Of a stretch of 64,000 nt of DNA, positions 1 through 11,247 are shown one piece after another. The translations under genes and the position numbers were made by a program. Below the pieces are notes generated by a model. The model saw only the letters and a program-made list of their open reading frames with translations, did not search any database and was not told where the DNA came from. The DNA lies in the NCBI RefSeq assembly GCF_031755915.1, contig NC_083387.1, positions 12,669,001 to 12,733,000 of the forward strand, in the 5' to 3' direction. The DNA comes from Ziziphus jujuba (lineage: Eukaryota > Streptophyta > Magnoliopsida > Rosales > Rhamnaceae). Positions within the stretch are counted from its first letter, which is position 1. Every line of letters starts with the position of its first letter.

Positions 1-773
1 TGTGGACCCTAGTGGATTTGTATGCTGTAGTGATACTATTTTTATATTGAAGTACTATTTGATATTGCATGTGTTCATTTGCCCACGTTTTAAATGGGGT
101 TCCATTGGATATTTTTTAAGAATTGTCCAGTGAGACTTTATTAGGTGGGACCATTTGGAAGATCCCAAGAGGTTCCCAAGGTGATCCTGTCATATTCTAT
201 TTATTTTATTTTGTTAAAATTGAATTATATAATATTATTTTAAGAATTGAACGTTGAACATCAATATTTTTTATTGCGATTTTTTTTGAACTCTTATCCC
301 TTATGAGATTATTTTTTTATATTAAGTTTTTTTTAAAAAAAAAAATTAAAAAAAAAAAGAGTTAAAAGGTTAGCATTTAAAATCAAATGGATAAGGGAGA
401 ATAAATAAAATTAATTAAATAAAAAAGATACAACATTGAATGACGTGGATTATTGTTAGCATCTATATTACTATGTCTTCCAAGATAAATTGATAAGTAT
501 CTCTTAATAGAATTAGGCTCATATCATGACGGCATGATAATTTTACTATAAGATGTTTTTTTATTAGTCTTTAGATCATATTAAAATTTAAAATTCAAAA
601 ATGGTACAATATGGATTTAGTAATATACTAAAACCATATTTAAGAAAATTGAATCTTATTACAATCAATTAATTACTAAATATAATTTTAAATCTCAACC
701 ATTGATGTGATCTAAATGTTGAAAAAGAACATTATAGTATTAGTTATGATATTAAAAAATTGATTTGAGTTTG

Positions 774-808
<35 letters not shown>

Positions 809-1303
809 GTAGAAATAGATATATATACACATATCGTATGGTGTCTGTTTCACGTATCAAGAAATTTGACAAACATCATATTTTTCCATTAAATGGATAG
901 ATCATAATGATAACTATCCATTATTTTATAACATTTATCCACTTTCAAATATACCTAATCAAAAGCTAATATGATTAGTTAAAAGATATTTATCAAAAAT
1001 CTTTGTATGTTGAACACTCCACTATATGTGTATATATATATATATAAATAAATATCTAAATATCAAGTAGTATGTACAGAATGAACAATTTAGAAACAAA
1101 ATCTACTATTTACCGATAGATGGTCATTTGCAATATTATTTATTTATTTATTGGTAAAGCACTATTAATTCTTGAATATAGGAATATTATATAGGAAAAA
1201 TATATGTCCTATTTAAGTGATTAACATACCAACTTCAAAATATTAATTTTGATTGGATTATTTATTAACCAAAAAAAAAAAAAAACTTTGATTGGACTCT
1301 AGG
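1..1303. other. AT-rich upstream flank of peptide copy 1
   Basis: I see no gene here. From about position 180 the sequence resembles 34500-34680 and 42240-42420, for example the stretches around 'aagaattgaa(c/t)gttgaa' and 'gttagcat...gaataaataaaa'. It is therefore part of a block present three times in the window. A GT/AT microsatellite lies at 777-808 and shorter AT runs near 1030-1045. Confidence 0.5.
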
Positions 1304-1403
1304 GACATAAATAGGAAAAATATTTGTCCTAATTAAGTAATTAGGACACACCAGACATAAATAGGAAAAATATTTGTCCAAATTAAGTAATTAGGCCACA
1401 CCA
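1304..1403 (+). repeat. Tandem duplication of a 50-bp promoter segment
   Basis: Two units, 1304-1353 and 1354-1403, share the order gacataaatagg, aaaaatatttgtcc, aattaagtaattagg, cacacca. Single related copies lie upstream of the other two peptide loci at about 38900-38990 and 43685-43765. The segment is therefore ancestral promoter sequence, and it was duplicated only in copy 1. Confidence 0.75.
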
Positions 1404-1693
1404 ACATCCAAGAATCAAATTCAATTTGAACCTAAACAAAGAAGAACAATCTTTGTCCTCGTGCAAATAAAATAAAGAAAAAGGAAAAATATTTGTCCTA
1501 TTTTAAAGATAATATCTATACTAATTAAGTAATTTAATTTATGGGTGGTTCCTTTGGCAATGGCAATGCAAATGCGGCCCCATCCCTCAACCTAATGCAC
1601 GAAATTTTGAATACTATTGCATTTTTCAGTCAAACAATTTGCCTTTCTCCCTCTTTCCCTAAGAACCAAATCACTATCTTTACCCTCAACCGT

Positions 1694-1701
1694 TATAAAT
1701 A
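1694..1701 (+). promoter_or_regulatory. TATA box of peptide copy 1
   Basis: TATAAATA lies 121 bp upstream of the ATG at 1822. It sits in a context (ctttaccctcaaccgttataaatagg) that is shared with 39361-39980 and 43921-43950 at the two paralogous loci. Conservation of the same core promoter at all three copies supports a real transcription start nearby. Confidence 0.6.
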
Positions 1702-1821
1702 GGGCATGTCTTGCCACTCCTTAATTATACTAAGCATAAAAGGAATCCTTCCATTAAAAAAAAAAAAGAAAAGCAAACGAAATTTAAGTCCCTTTGTGAT
1801 CCCTATATGGTTTGCATACCA

Positions 1822-3439
1822 ATGGCTAGGGAGATAATCAATTATCCTTCCTTTTCTTTTGTTTTAATTGTTTCTCTACTCTTGTGCTTCTCACTTCCAT
1901 CCTTTCAAGGTCGATCATTAATCAATGGCTCAAGGCCTAACAAAGTGTATATCAATATCAAAGGGATTAAAAGTTCATTCATTAATGGGAACCATTTAGA
2001 ACCAAGTTTGGATAAAGGACATAGTTTTTGAAGCTTTCAAGCTCTACAAGAAGCTAAAAATTTTGGTACATATGCTTGTCCTAGCCCAGGTGAAGGATAT
2101 ATACCTGAAAGTCTACAAATTTTTTCAAGGGGATACAAATTTTGGTACAAATTCTAATCCTAGTCTGGGAGAAAGGCACATACCTAAAAGCCTTCAAACA
2201 TTTCAAGGAGCTATAAATTTTGGTATGAATCTGGTCCTAGTTTGGGGTGAAGGGTACATACCAGAAAGCCTTCAAACACTTCAAGATGCTATAAATTTTG
2301 GTACAAATTCTGGTCATAGTCTAGGTGAAGGGCACATACCTGAATGCCTTCAAACACTCCAAGGAGCTACAAAAGTTCAAGGTGCTATAAATTTTGGTAC
2401 GAATTCTGGTCCTAGTCCTGATGAAGGGCATATACGAGAAAGCCTTCAAATAATTCAAGGTGCTAAAAATTTTGGTATGAACTCTAGTCCTTGTCCAGGT
2501 GAAGGGCACATACCAGAAAGCCTTTAAGTAATTCAAAGAGCTAGAAATTTTGGTACAAACTCTGGTCCTAGTCCTGGTGAAGGGCACATACTTGAAAGTC
2601 TTCAAACCTTTCAAGTAGCTACAAATTATGGTACGAATTCCGGTTCGAGTCCAGGTGAAGGGCACATACCTAAAAGCCTTCATGCATTTCAAGGAGCTAT
2701 AAATTTTGGTAAGAATTCTAGTCCTAGTCTGGGTGAAGGGCACATACCTGAAAGCCTTCAAACACTTCAAGAAGCTATAAATTTTGGTACAAATTTTGGT
2801 CCTAGCCCTGATGAAAGGCATATACCTGAAAGCCTTCAAGCATTTCAAAGAGCTACAAACTTTGGTACAAATTCTGGTCCTAGCCCAGGTGAAGGACACA
2901 TACTTGAAAGCCTTTAAAAATTTTAAGAAGTAACAAATTCTAGTATAAATTCTGGTCCTAGCCTGGGTGAAAGGCACAAACCTGAAAACCTTCAAACACT
3001 TCAAGAAGTTAAAGATATTGGTACAAATTCTGGTCCTAGCCCAGGTGAAGGGCACATACCTAGAAGCCTTCAAACATTTCTAGGACGTATAAATTTTGGT
3101 ATAAATGCTAGTCCTAGCCCAGGAGAAGGACATATACCTGAAAGCCTTCAAACAATTCAAAAAGTTACAAACTTTGGTACGAATTTTGGTCCTAGTCCGG
3201 GTGAAGGGAACATTCCTGAAAGCCTTCAAACTTTTCAAGGAGCTATAAATTTTGGTACAAATTATGGTCCTAGCCCGGGTGAAGGGCACATACCTAAAAG
3301 CTTTCAAAAACTTCAAGGGGCTATAGATTTTGGTACAAATTTGGGTTTTAACTCGAATGGAAATCACATACCTTGAAGCCTTCAAACGCTTTAAGGAGCT
3401 ATAGATTTTGGTCCTAGCTCAAATGAAGAACATGACTGA
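1822..3439 (+). pseudogene. Multi-repeat CEP/PIP-like secreted peptide precursor, disrupted
   Basis: From the ATG at 1822 the first 69 codons give a short basic start, a strongly hydrophobic segment (residues about 11-24, FVLIVSLLLCFSL) and a likely cleavage region near FQGRS. This is a typical secretory signal peptide. The reading frame then runs into tandem 26-residue blocks whose core is NFGTNSGPSPGEGH. The ending SPGxGH matches CEP peptides, and SGPSP..GH resembles PIP peptides; both are small secreted hormones read by leucine-rich-repeat receptor kinases. Disruptions are a TGA at 2029-2031, an extra T in the run 2120-2125 that shifts the frame, TAA at 2525, 2915 and 2924, TGA at 3374 and TAA at 3392. 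The final in-frame stop is 3437-3439. Most nonsense codons replace CAA or GAA of the linker. A 69-residue secreted product ending PSLDKGHSF is still possible. Family assignment is inference from the motif alone. Confidence 0.65.
2041..3437 (+). repeat. 78-bp coding tandem array, about 18 units
   Basis: The unit is 78 bp and reads as 26 codons: a linker like PESLQTLQGAI followed by the core NFGTNSGPSPGEGH and I. I count about 18 cores. Ten or more keep PSPGEGH or a one-residue variant. Some have diverged to NPSLGERH, GHSLGEGH or GFNSNGNH. One linker has an 18-bp internal insertion near 2370-2388. The last unit is short (DFGPSSNEEHD). The linker and core keep their phase through nearly all units, so the array grew while it was coding. 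Confidence 0.9.
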
Positions 3440-4433
3440 AATAGTGAAATATTAATTGTTAACAAATTATTTTGTGATTTATATAGTTCACAAAATGCAA
3501 CTTAGTTACATATATGAAACTTATTGGAAGGTTGTTGTTTTTTGTTTTGTTTTGTTTTATTTTATTTTTTATTTTTGTTTTTTTTAAAAGGTAAATAACT
3601 TTACAGTAAGCGCATAGAAAAAGGCTTGATCAAAGAGGATTATAGAGAAATGCAAATATCTTGCACCTTCTGGATCTTAAACTTTTTAGGCATCTCTTAA
3701 GTGCTAAGTTCATCAAAAGAGTAAAAAGCATAATTTAACATTCTCTTCCTTAAAAAAAAAAAAAAGAAAGAAAAATAAAAAAGAGAGAGTTTCCTTGGCA
3801 ACTAGATCTGCCAATCGGCTTGACTCTCGTGCAAACCATTGCAGTTTCCGTTGTTGTTACAAAGTGTGTTTTTGATCAAAGGAATGTTATTGTGCAATGC
3901 CAGACCCAAAAAGCTTTTTTCAGAAGGGCACCTGATTATAATTTTTTTTAAATATCAAATAATTAACAAATATTTTTTCATAAAAAAATACTTTTGAATT
4001 TGTATTGAAAAAAATATTAATATTTATCTTTTATGTGGAAAAATATATTTATCTTTTTTATTTTTTCTCTTGTCGATATACTTGTACATCACCAAAATCA
4101 AGTCTTTTTGGTTTGTATAATGATCTAATTTATTTTTCAAATCATCTTATTTATGTTTTATCTTCTTTCTAATTTATTACAAATAGAAATTTCATAAAAA
4201 AATTAAATACATGAAAAATATGGAAACCCGTAAAATTCATAAATATTTGTAGAGATATGTTATAGTAAATAAAAAAAAAAAAAACACTTTAACAAGCTTT
4301 CCTAAACCAACAAAATTCAAACTTTCCTAAATAGTGACAGAAGCAAATTTGATAAAGTAGTCTCTGAGCTTGAAATTAAAGAACATTATTCTGTATTGGT
4401 TCTTGAAAAGCTCCATGGTTAGACGGTTATCCT
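3440..4433. other. No recognisable gene
   Basis: AT-rich sequence with T-rich and A-rich runs near 3536-3590, 3752-3785 and 4270-4285. I see no coding, RNA or transposon signal that I can support. Confidence 0.4.
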
Positions 4434-4972
4434 TTTGGGGCTTTTATTTTTCCTTCACAAATCGCAGAACTTAATGGAAGCAAATATCTATGAAATGGTG
4501 AAAGGTATTTCCATGTTTGGTAAGTTTTCTAAAGTGTTAAACTCAACTTTTGTCTCCTTATTCCAAAAGTGGACAAACCACAGAGTTTATCTCAGCTTAG
4601 GCCTATTTGCCTATTCAACACCCTTAATGAGGTTGTTAGTAAGATAATAATATAGAGGTTGACACCTATTAGCCAAAATTTGATAAGTCCAAGTCAGTTC
4701 AGTTTTATCATGGGGAGACAAATTCTGGACGATGCTGTTGCATTTTAGGAAGACTCACATTCCTTTAATAATTTTAAGAAGAAAAAAGGTTTCATCATGT
4801 GGAAGATTGATCATGAGAAGGCTTCTAATAGAATTAATTGGATTTTAAGGCACTCATGAAGGAAGTTGATTTTCCTTAAGCTTGGATTGATATAATTTGG
4901 CAAAGCATTAATGTGGAGAGCGTGAAGTTTGTTTGGAATGGTGAGTTGTCTAAAGCTTTTGTGTCTAAGAGA
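4434..4972 (+). mobile_element. LINE (L1-type) reverse transcriptase, part 1
   Basis: Interrupted frames encode the conserved first half of a plant non-LTR reverse transcriptase: IPKVDKPQSLSQLRPICLFN (about 4555-4623), then SPSQFSFIMGRQILDDAV (about 4688-4740) and a KKGFIMWKIDHEKASNRINW segment (about 4784-4845). These are the usual 'LIPK', 'RPISL' and 'GRQI' blocks. Frameshifts and stops show that it is dead. The endonuclease half expected upstream is absent, so the copy is 5' truncated. The element continues after two later insertions at 6691 and again at 14423. Confidence 0.8.
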
Positions 4973-6690
4973 TGGGTATGGTGTAGCACCAGCAATTCTT
5001 TTAGGCCTTAAAATAAAGAGAACTAAATGTTTTTGAAATTTTTTTTTTTTGGTGTGATTTACAATGAAAAGATTGCTTGTGTGATTGTGTGAAAAGACAA
5101 TTTTTCCCTCGCTTATTTGACACAAAGTAGAGGTATAATGGTCTTTTACCTTTTTATTTATTTATTTGTATTTATTATTGTAAGTCTAGAAATTAGACTT
5201 CTTTAAGGTGAAAAGGAGTGTACAAGTATATGATAGGTGCATTGTTGACTTGGAAGCTAAGTAAGCACTTAAAGTAGAGTTGGATCAAGCCTATGCAGAT
5301 GGGTTAACTTTCCAATTTATTCTAGAAGATTGCAACTCAAATTTATGTATCAAATTATATATTCACCAAAAGTTTTGAAAGTTAACTTTACAACGAATTT
5401 TACATATTGATTTTTTAAAATTTTTTTAGAGAAAGTTATGATGGTTTTAGTGATTATATGTCTGAGCTAATGGGTTTATCTGATTTTTCAATGGGTTTTG
5501 AAGTTGAATTGGATCCAATGACCTATGGATATATGGGTATTAGAGTTGGACAAACTTTGGACACAAAAAGAAGATTTTTTAGCTTTTATTTATTTAACTA
5601 GTATAAGATAATAAAAATGAGACATTTATTATTATTATTTAATTATCTTTCCTGATATTAGTTGAAATAGGTTTTTAGAAACCCTAAAGATTATTTAAAA
5701 GTTATGCTAGTGTTCTTTTTATTTGTTTTAATGATACAAACCAACGGAGGAAGAGATGGAGACTTTGATATCATTGTTTAAGTTGGTTATGAATGGCCAT
5801 GGTGCTTTGCATCTAAGTATAAAAAGTCACGTGTTCTATGATAAATGAGTGTTTTATATCTTATGGAAAAATTCAAATATAAGTTTTCTATGCTCTATGA
5901 TATGACATCCAATAAGACTAAGTATGTTATGATTTATTTGATAAATTATATGTTGATATATATATATATATATATATATATAAGTTTTCATGTATATACT
6001 ATTGAATATATGTTATATGTATTATGAACTTTATATGTTTTAATATGAATCATGCATAATGTTATTGTATTTATGATATGGAACATGTTATGAACTTAGT
6101 AACCCAATAAGTAATTATGTTATGATTTATTGGATAAGATATGTTACAATTAATATAGATATTATATGTTTTGTTATATCTTATGTGTATGGTATTGTAT
6201 TTATGGTATGAATCATGTTGCAAGCCCACTATAATTAATGAATGTTGATTTAATGACGTATTCATCATATGATAAAAATTATGTTGCTTGTTTTATGCAT
6301 GTCTACATTGTAGGCATATGCATATCTATTCTTTATAGTTTGGAAAATTACTTAGTTAATTTGTGCAGTCATTTTTCCAATTGTTGCATTATATTTTAGG
6401 TATAACAATGAGTAAGCCTTATTTATTTGTCCTAGTGGATCATGGAAAGTGTCTTAGCTATACTTGAGAACTACTTAAATATTTTTATGTTAAGGAATAA
6501 AGTTTTGTTTAAGTAAACTCTTCGTATTGTTATTATTATTTTTGAAAATATTATTTTGCATTCAAGGTATAGGACTTGAATAAAAAATAAATTTATTTAT
6601 GAAAAGTTTTTAAAATTCTGCATTTTTTGTAGGTAGATGATAGTTACTTCAATTATGCTGGACTTGAGGGGTATAGTTGGTGTTTGTTAC
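4973..6690. mobile_element. Unidentified 1.7-kb insertion inside the LINE
   Basis: The LINE protein breaks after FVSKR at about 4972 and resumes with IRQRDPLSPYVF at about 6691. In intact elements these two parts are almost adjacent. The DNA between them is therefore an insertion or series of insertions. It is AT-rich with an AT microsatellite at about 5955-5982 and codes for nothing I recognise. I could not fix exact ends or a target duplication. Confidence 0.5.
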
Positions 6691-7687
6691 ATAAGGCAAA
6701 GGGATCCTCTTTCTCCTTATGTCTTTATCATGGGTCTTGAAAAGCTTTATCGCATTATTAAGGCCAAGTGGATACGGGGTAGTTGGCATCTGGTGAAATT
6801 TTGACAAGGAGGCCCTGGAATTACTCATTCGTTATCTGTTGATGATTTAGTTCTCTTCTTTGAAGCTTCTGTTCCTTAAGCTCAAAGTGGTTTTGAATTG
6901 TCTGAATCTTTTTTGTAACATCTCTCTAATCAAAAGTAGAATTTAACGAGTCCTACATTTATTTTTCTAGTCATATTAGGAAGGAGGCTAAGGTTGTTGT
7001 GGGAAGAGTCACTAACATCCCTATTACTGATAATCCTTGGAAGTATCCTAGTGTTCATCTATTTGTAGATGGCAGAGTTAACAAAACATACTATTTTCAT
7101 AATTCCAACTATAGGTTCTATTTACAAACTTTCTTCACAAATGTAATCCCAGTTATAAGTTCAATTTCAGTTTATCCTATGCAACTTCTTAACTTTCCTA
7201 AGAAAGTTTGTAACAATATAGACCAGACTAATCAAAATTTTATATGGCATGAAGTTCAGAATAAAAGAAAATTACATATTTTTAGCCAATATTTAATCTA
7301 TAATGATAAGGCCAATGGAAGCTTGGTGGTTAAAAAAGCCAAAACCATGAATAAAGCAGTGTTAATGAAATTGGGTTGAAGATTCTCTCAAAGTAATCAT
7401 TTCCTTTAAATTAACCTTTTATGGAGTAAATATAAGGTTCAAGATGAATTTTGACAGCCTGCAAGAAGGTAATGTGGTTCCTACAACCAAAGAAGTCTAA
7501 ATCATGGAAGCTCTCTTCTTAGTGAAGGCCATTCATGGAGGACTGGGAATGAGTGTGAAGTGATCTTTTGTGAAGATTTTTGGTGCTCCAAGTCTCTAAA
7601 GAATTGGAATTCAGAGAGTTTGAACTTAAATTGGAATGAAAAAAAAAAGCTTTTTGATTGAATTCATCCCTGGTGAAAGGACGACTA
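6691..7687 (+). mobile_element. LINE reverse transcriptase, part 2
   Basis: The sequence encodes RQRDPLSPYVFIMGLEKL, then GGPGITHSLSVDDLVLF. The latter is the catalytic region, with SVDD where plant LINEs usually have FADD. From 6999 to 7379 an open frame gives the thumb region, with VCNNIDQTNQNFIWHE and KKAKTMNKAVLMKLG. These match the order seen in plant L1 elements. The copy is interrupted at 7687 by the LTR element whose target duplication is 7683-7687. Confidence 0.85.
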
Positions 7688-8781
7688 TGATACAATCCTA
7701 GGTCGACTTGCCCCTAAACCCATATTAAATTAGCCCAGATCGAAATTAAGTTTAGATTCTAATGGTCACCTTAACCCCTAATCAACTTATGATTAGAAAT
7801 GTTGGTATATTGAAAATACCACAATAGGCTATGGAATGTCCTATTGATAAGTCAAACTAGAATACTAGTTCTCTAATGGAGTTCTAGGTGTTCTAAAAAA
7901 ATAAAGAGAAATCTCTCTCACAAATAATTTTTTGTATGAATGATGATCTGAATATTATTGAAAAAATAAACCTTTAAATATGTTTAGGTTACAAAAATAA
8001 AATCCTAAAAACATTAGGTAAAATCGACCAAAAGTGTTGAAACAATAGTGTGGCCGAATTTTACTTAACTTTCCTAATCTAATTTGTATTAATTAATTTC
8101 TTAATTTTGAAAAAGGGATTAATTAATTTACACTCAAAATAATAAAATATCAACTTTCCTAAATAAATTTTTCTAGCAAATAATTAAATAAAAACCAAAA
8201 TAAAAGACTATTTCCTAACCTAAAAGTCTAATTTCCAGATTTAGAAAGTAGTTGACTAGTTTTCCAAACAAGCTATCTTTGTCTAATCACCAGCTAATTT
8301 AGACTCCAAATCAAATCCAAATACCATGCAGGATGCCAAATAGGATAAGAACTTGTCTCCACATGTTTTCATTGATCAGAATGATCAAAGCTTGCTTGGA
8401 TTACAAGATAACTCCTTCCCAACGCCAATCATTCACAATTCGGCCAACGTTGAAGTGTGTACGTAAATGATGTGTATGGAAATCCTTGCTTCTACCTTGG
8501 CATGATTCGATGGCCTCTTGGTGAGCTCAATTACATTCATAAGTTAACAAACCTGTCCCTTACTACCAAGAGTCCTCATATGTACCAAAACAGCTTCCCA
8601 GGTCCATTTCGGCCTTCACAACTTGGAAGCTCAGAGTTTTAAATCTTCTGATATTAATATGCCTTCTTGAGATTTAATTACTCTTTGAATGAAGCTAATC
8701 AGATTATCCTTAAACCTCTTAGCTTGTGCCATTGTAATTGGTCCGGTATTCAATTGCACAGGTACAGGTAGGTTCTCATCT
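7688..8781 (-). repeat. 3' LTR of the Gypsy element
   Basis: This 1094-bp LTR is similar along its length to 13290-14417 and to the solo LTR at 60973-62059. Shared blocks include 'aaacccatattaaattagcc' near the start and 'atgccttcttgagatttaatta' near the end. On the minus strand it contains the last codons of the polyprotein (about 8631-8781). Confidence 0.9.
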
Positions 8782-8832
8782 TTCCCCTTCTCTTGAAAGT
8801 GATTTGTTCTCAAATCGAAATCATCAACTTTC
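8640..8832 (-). pseudogene. Polyprotein C-terminal tail running into the 3' LTR
   Basis: On the minus strand the frame reads [19 protein letters not shown] and continues across the LTR boundary into [18 protein letters not shown] and [18 protein letters not shown]. Tails ending in GP(I/M)TRARAKRFK are usual for plant Gypsy polyproteins. The same tail is readable in the solo LTR on the minus strand at 61801-61998 (LITRAQAKKFKDKLSAFIQR). Confidence 0.7.
8782..8797 (-). other. Polypurine tract
   Basis: On the minus strand AAGAGAAGGGGAAAGA directly precedes the 3' LTR. This is the expected position and composition of the plus-strand primer of an LTR retrotransposon. Confidence 0.65.
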
Positions 8833-9479
8833 TTGTAGTGGATGACATAAGGAAAAGTCTCAATGAATTCAATCCACCTTCCATGCTTTTGGTTAAGCTT
8901 TCCTTAGCTTTTGATGTGATTTAAAGATTCATGATCTGTGTGAATCACAAATTCCCTCGGCATCAAGTAATGTTGCCATGTCTCCAAAACTCGAACTAAA
9001 GTATACGTCTCTTTATCGTAGGTTGGATAATTCAATGTCACTCCATTCAACTTCTCACTAAAGTATGCTATAGGTCTTCCTTCTTGCATCAACACAGCTT
9101 CAATACCTATACGTGAAACATCACATTCAATTTTAAAAGTTTTTGAAAAATTTGGTAAAACCAATAAAGAAGCATTAGTTAATTTTTCTTTCAAAATATT
9201 AAAAGGCTTCTCTTGTGCTTCTCCCCATTGGAATCCCACATTCTTCTTCACTATTTCAGTCAATGGTGCTGCAATAGTACTAAAATCCTTGACAAATCTT
9301 CGGTAAAAGCTAGTCAAACCATGAAAACTTCTTACCTGGGTGATAGTAGTAGGTTTCGGCCACTCTTGGATTGTTTTGACCTTGGATTGGTCAACTTTAA
9401 TTCTTATAGCACTTATAAAAAATTCTAAAAATCCTAGCATATCTTTACAAAAATCACACTTTTTAAAATTAGCAAACAA
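8833..9479 (-). pseudogene. Gypsy RNase H domain
   Basis: The frame starts with [18 protein letters not shown]. It passes through the connection ([40 protein letters not shown]) into RNase [29 protein letters not shown] and HTDHESL. The retroviral-type RNase H aspartates appear as CD and HTD. After a stop near 8904 the homology continues as [20 protein letters not shown] to about 8833. It then joins directly to the polyprotein tail, so the integrase is deleted at about 8832. Confidence 0.85.
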
Positions 9480-9519
9480 TCTTTCTTTCCTAAGTACTTC
9501 TAAACTAACCTAAGATATC

Positions 9520-10090
9520 CTACATGATTATTAAGTTCCTACTATATACAAGAATATCATCAAAATAAACAACCTCAAATTTTCCAATGAATGGATGCAT
9601 GACATGGTTCATTAACTTCGTGAAAGTACTAGGTGCATTAGTTAACCCAAAATGCATTACTAACCACTCATATAAACCATATTTTGTGTTAAGTACAATT
9701 TTCCACTCATCTCCCTCTTTCATTCTTATTTGATGATACTCACTCCTAAGGTCAATTTTTGAAAACATGTATGTACCATCTAATTCATCAAGCATATCAT
9801 CTAATCTAGGAATATGATGTCTATACTTAATAGTTATGTTGTCTACACACATACACCATGAACCATCTTTTTTAGACATTGATAACACAGATACAGCACA
9901 TGGACTCATGCTTTTCTTAATGTGACCTTTTTTAAGTAATTCATTTACCTGGCTTTGTAATTCTTTTGTCTCCTCGGGATTACTTCTATATGCAGACCTA
10001 TTAGGAATTGTGGTTTTGGGAATAAAATCTATTTGGTGTTCGATCCCTCGAATAGGTGGTAAATTATTAGGTATCTCTTCCAGTTATATA
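9520..10090 (-). pseudogene. Gypsy reverse transcriptase
   Basis: Minus-strand frames give [49 protein letters not shown], the palm motif [28 protein letters not shown] and the catalytic box [11 protein letters not shown]. This is the standard order of a Ty3/Gypsy reverse transcriptase. The YFDD box is intact, but stops flank the domain on both sides. Confidence 0.88.
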
Positions 10091-10398
10091 TCATCAAATT
10101 CCTACAAAAGAGAAAAAATAGAGCTTGGCAATACAGTATCTTCTGGGTTAGCTAGATGATTTAAATAAGTATCTTTATCCAACATGACCGGTATATGTTT
10201 CGTACTTAAAAATACCTTTTTAATCTAATCTTAGCTAAGATAAATTATTTTCTTTTTTTTCTTTCCATTTTTCTTCTCACTCTTGGGTTTAAAACACTTA
10301 CCTTGGTGATTAGGTTCAGCTTTGCCTTCTTTTATGCATGTTGAAGTCGTGGGTGGCATAATGGATTTCTCCCTTTGCCATTTGGCCTCTCTCTTTTG

Positions 10399-10968
10399 TT
10401 ACATTTGCATTTGATCTCTAAACATCTCTCTTGGTGTTAATGGCTTGAGCTTAATCTTCCTGCTTTTAAAATGGAACACAGTAGAATTTTCTCGACTACA
10501 ATGTATAGTATTCTTATCAAATTTCCATGCTCTACCTAACAAAATATGTTCCGCATTCATGGGTAGAACATCACATAAAACCACATCCATATAGTTATCA
10601 ATACTAAACTTTACCTTAACTTGTTTATTTACTTTTATCTCACCACTATCATTAAGCCATTGAAGTCTATATGGTTCGGGATATTTAATTGTTGTTAAAC
10701 CTAATTTCTCCACCACAATAGTACTAATAACATTGGCACAACTTTCACTATTAATAATCATACTAGAAATGTTACATTGAATATCACCTCGAGTATGGAA
10801 GATGTTTTCCCTTGGCATTTGATCTTCTTCTTTATACATGGTCAACACTTTTCGTGCCACCAAGCTTAGTTCATCCTTGAAGCTTTTTGAGTCAGGGTTC
10901 ATCACATTCTTCATCTTCGGATTCCATCTCTTCATGCTCGATTTTGGCTTCAGTTTCATCACTATCAT
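10399..10968 (-). pseudogene. Gypsy aspartic protease with altered active site
   Basis: The 189-codon minus-strand frame contains SMIINSESCANVISTIVVEK, GLTTIKYPEPYRLQWLNDSG, NKQVKVKFSIDNYMDVVLCD and HILLGRAWKFD, the order of retropepsin-like proteases in plant Gypsy elements. The catalytic DSG is expected where NSE stands here. The aspartate and glycine are therefore both changed and the enzyme should be inactive. Confidence 0.75.
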
Positions 10969-11247
10969 ACTCTAACTCTCCATTGTCCTTCAGCACCATA
11001 ATTCTTCTATTTGGGCATTGGCTGGCAATATGTCGTTGGTCCTAACACTTCAAACACACAATATCACAAGTTATAGATAGTTTAGGATCAATCTTACCAC
11101 TCAGTTTTGGTGTTTATATGGATTTGGCCTGGTTGTCCTTCCTTGGCTGACTAGAGCTTCCCTCATCTTGTCTCAATTTTAGTCTTGGTTCAAACGCAAG
11201 ATTGCTTCTCCAACTAGTAGAACTTGTCCTCCCACTATTTAAAACTC

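Noticed and set aside
2041..3437. CRISPR-like regular repeat spacing
   Set aside because: The units are contiguous 78-bp coding repeats without unique spacers, in a plant nuclear sequence.
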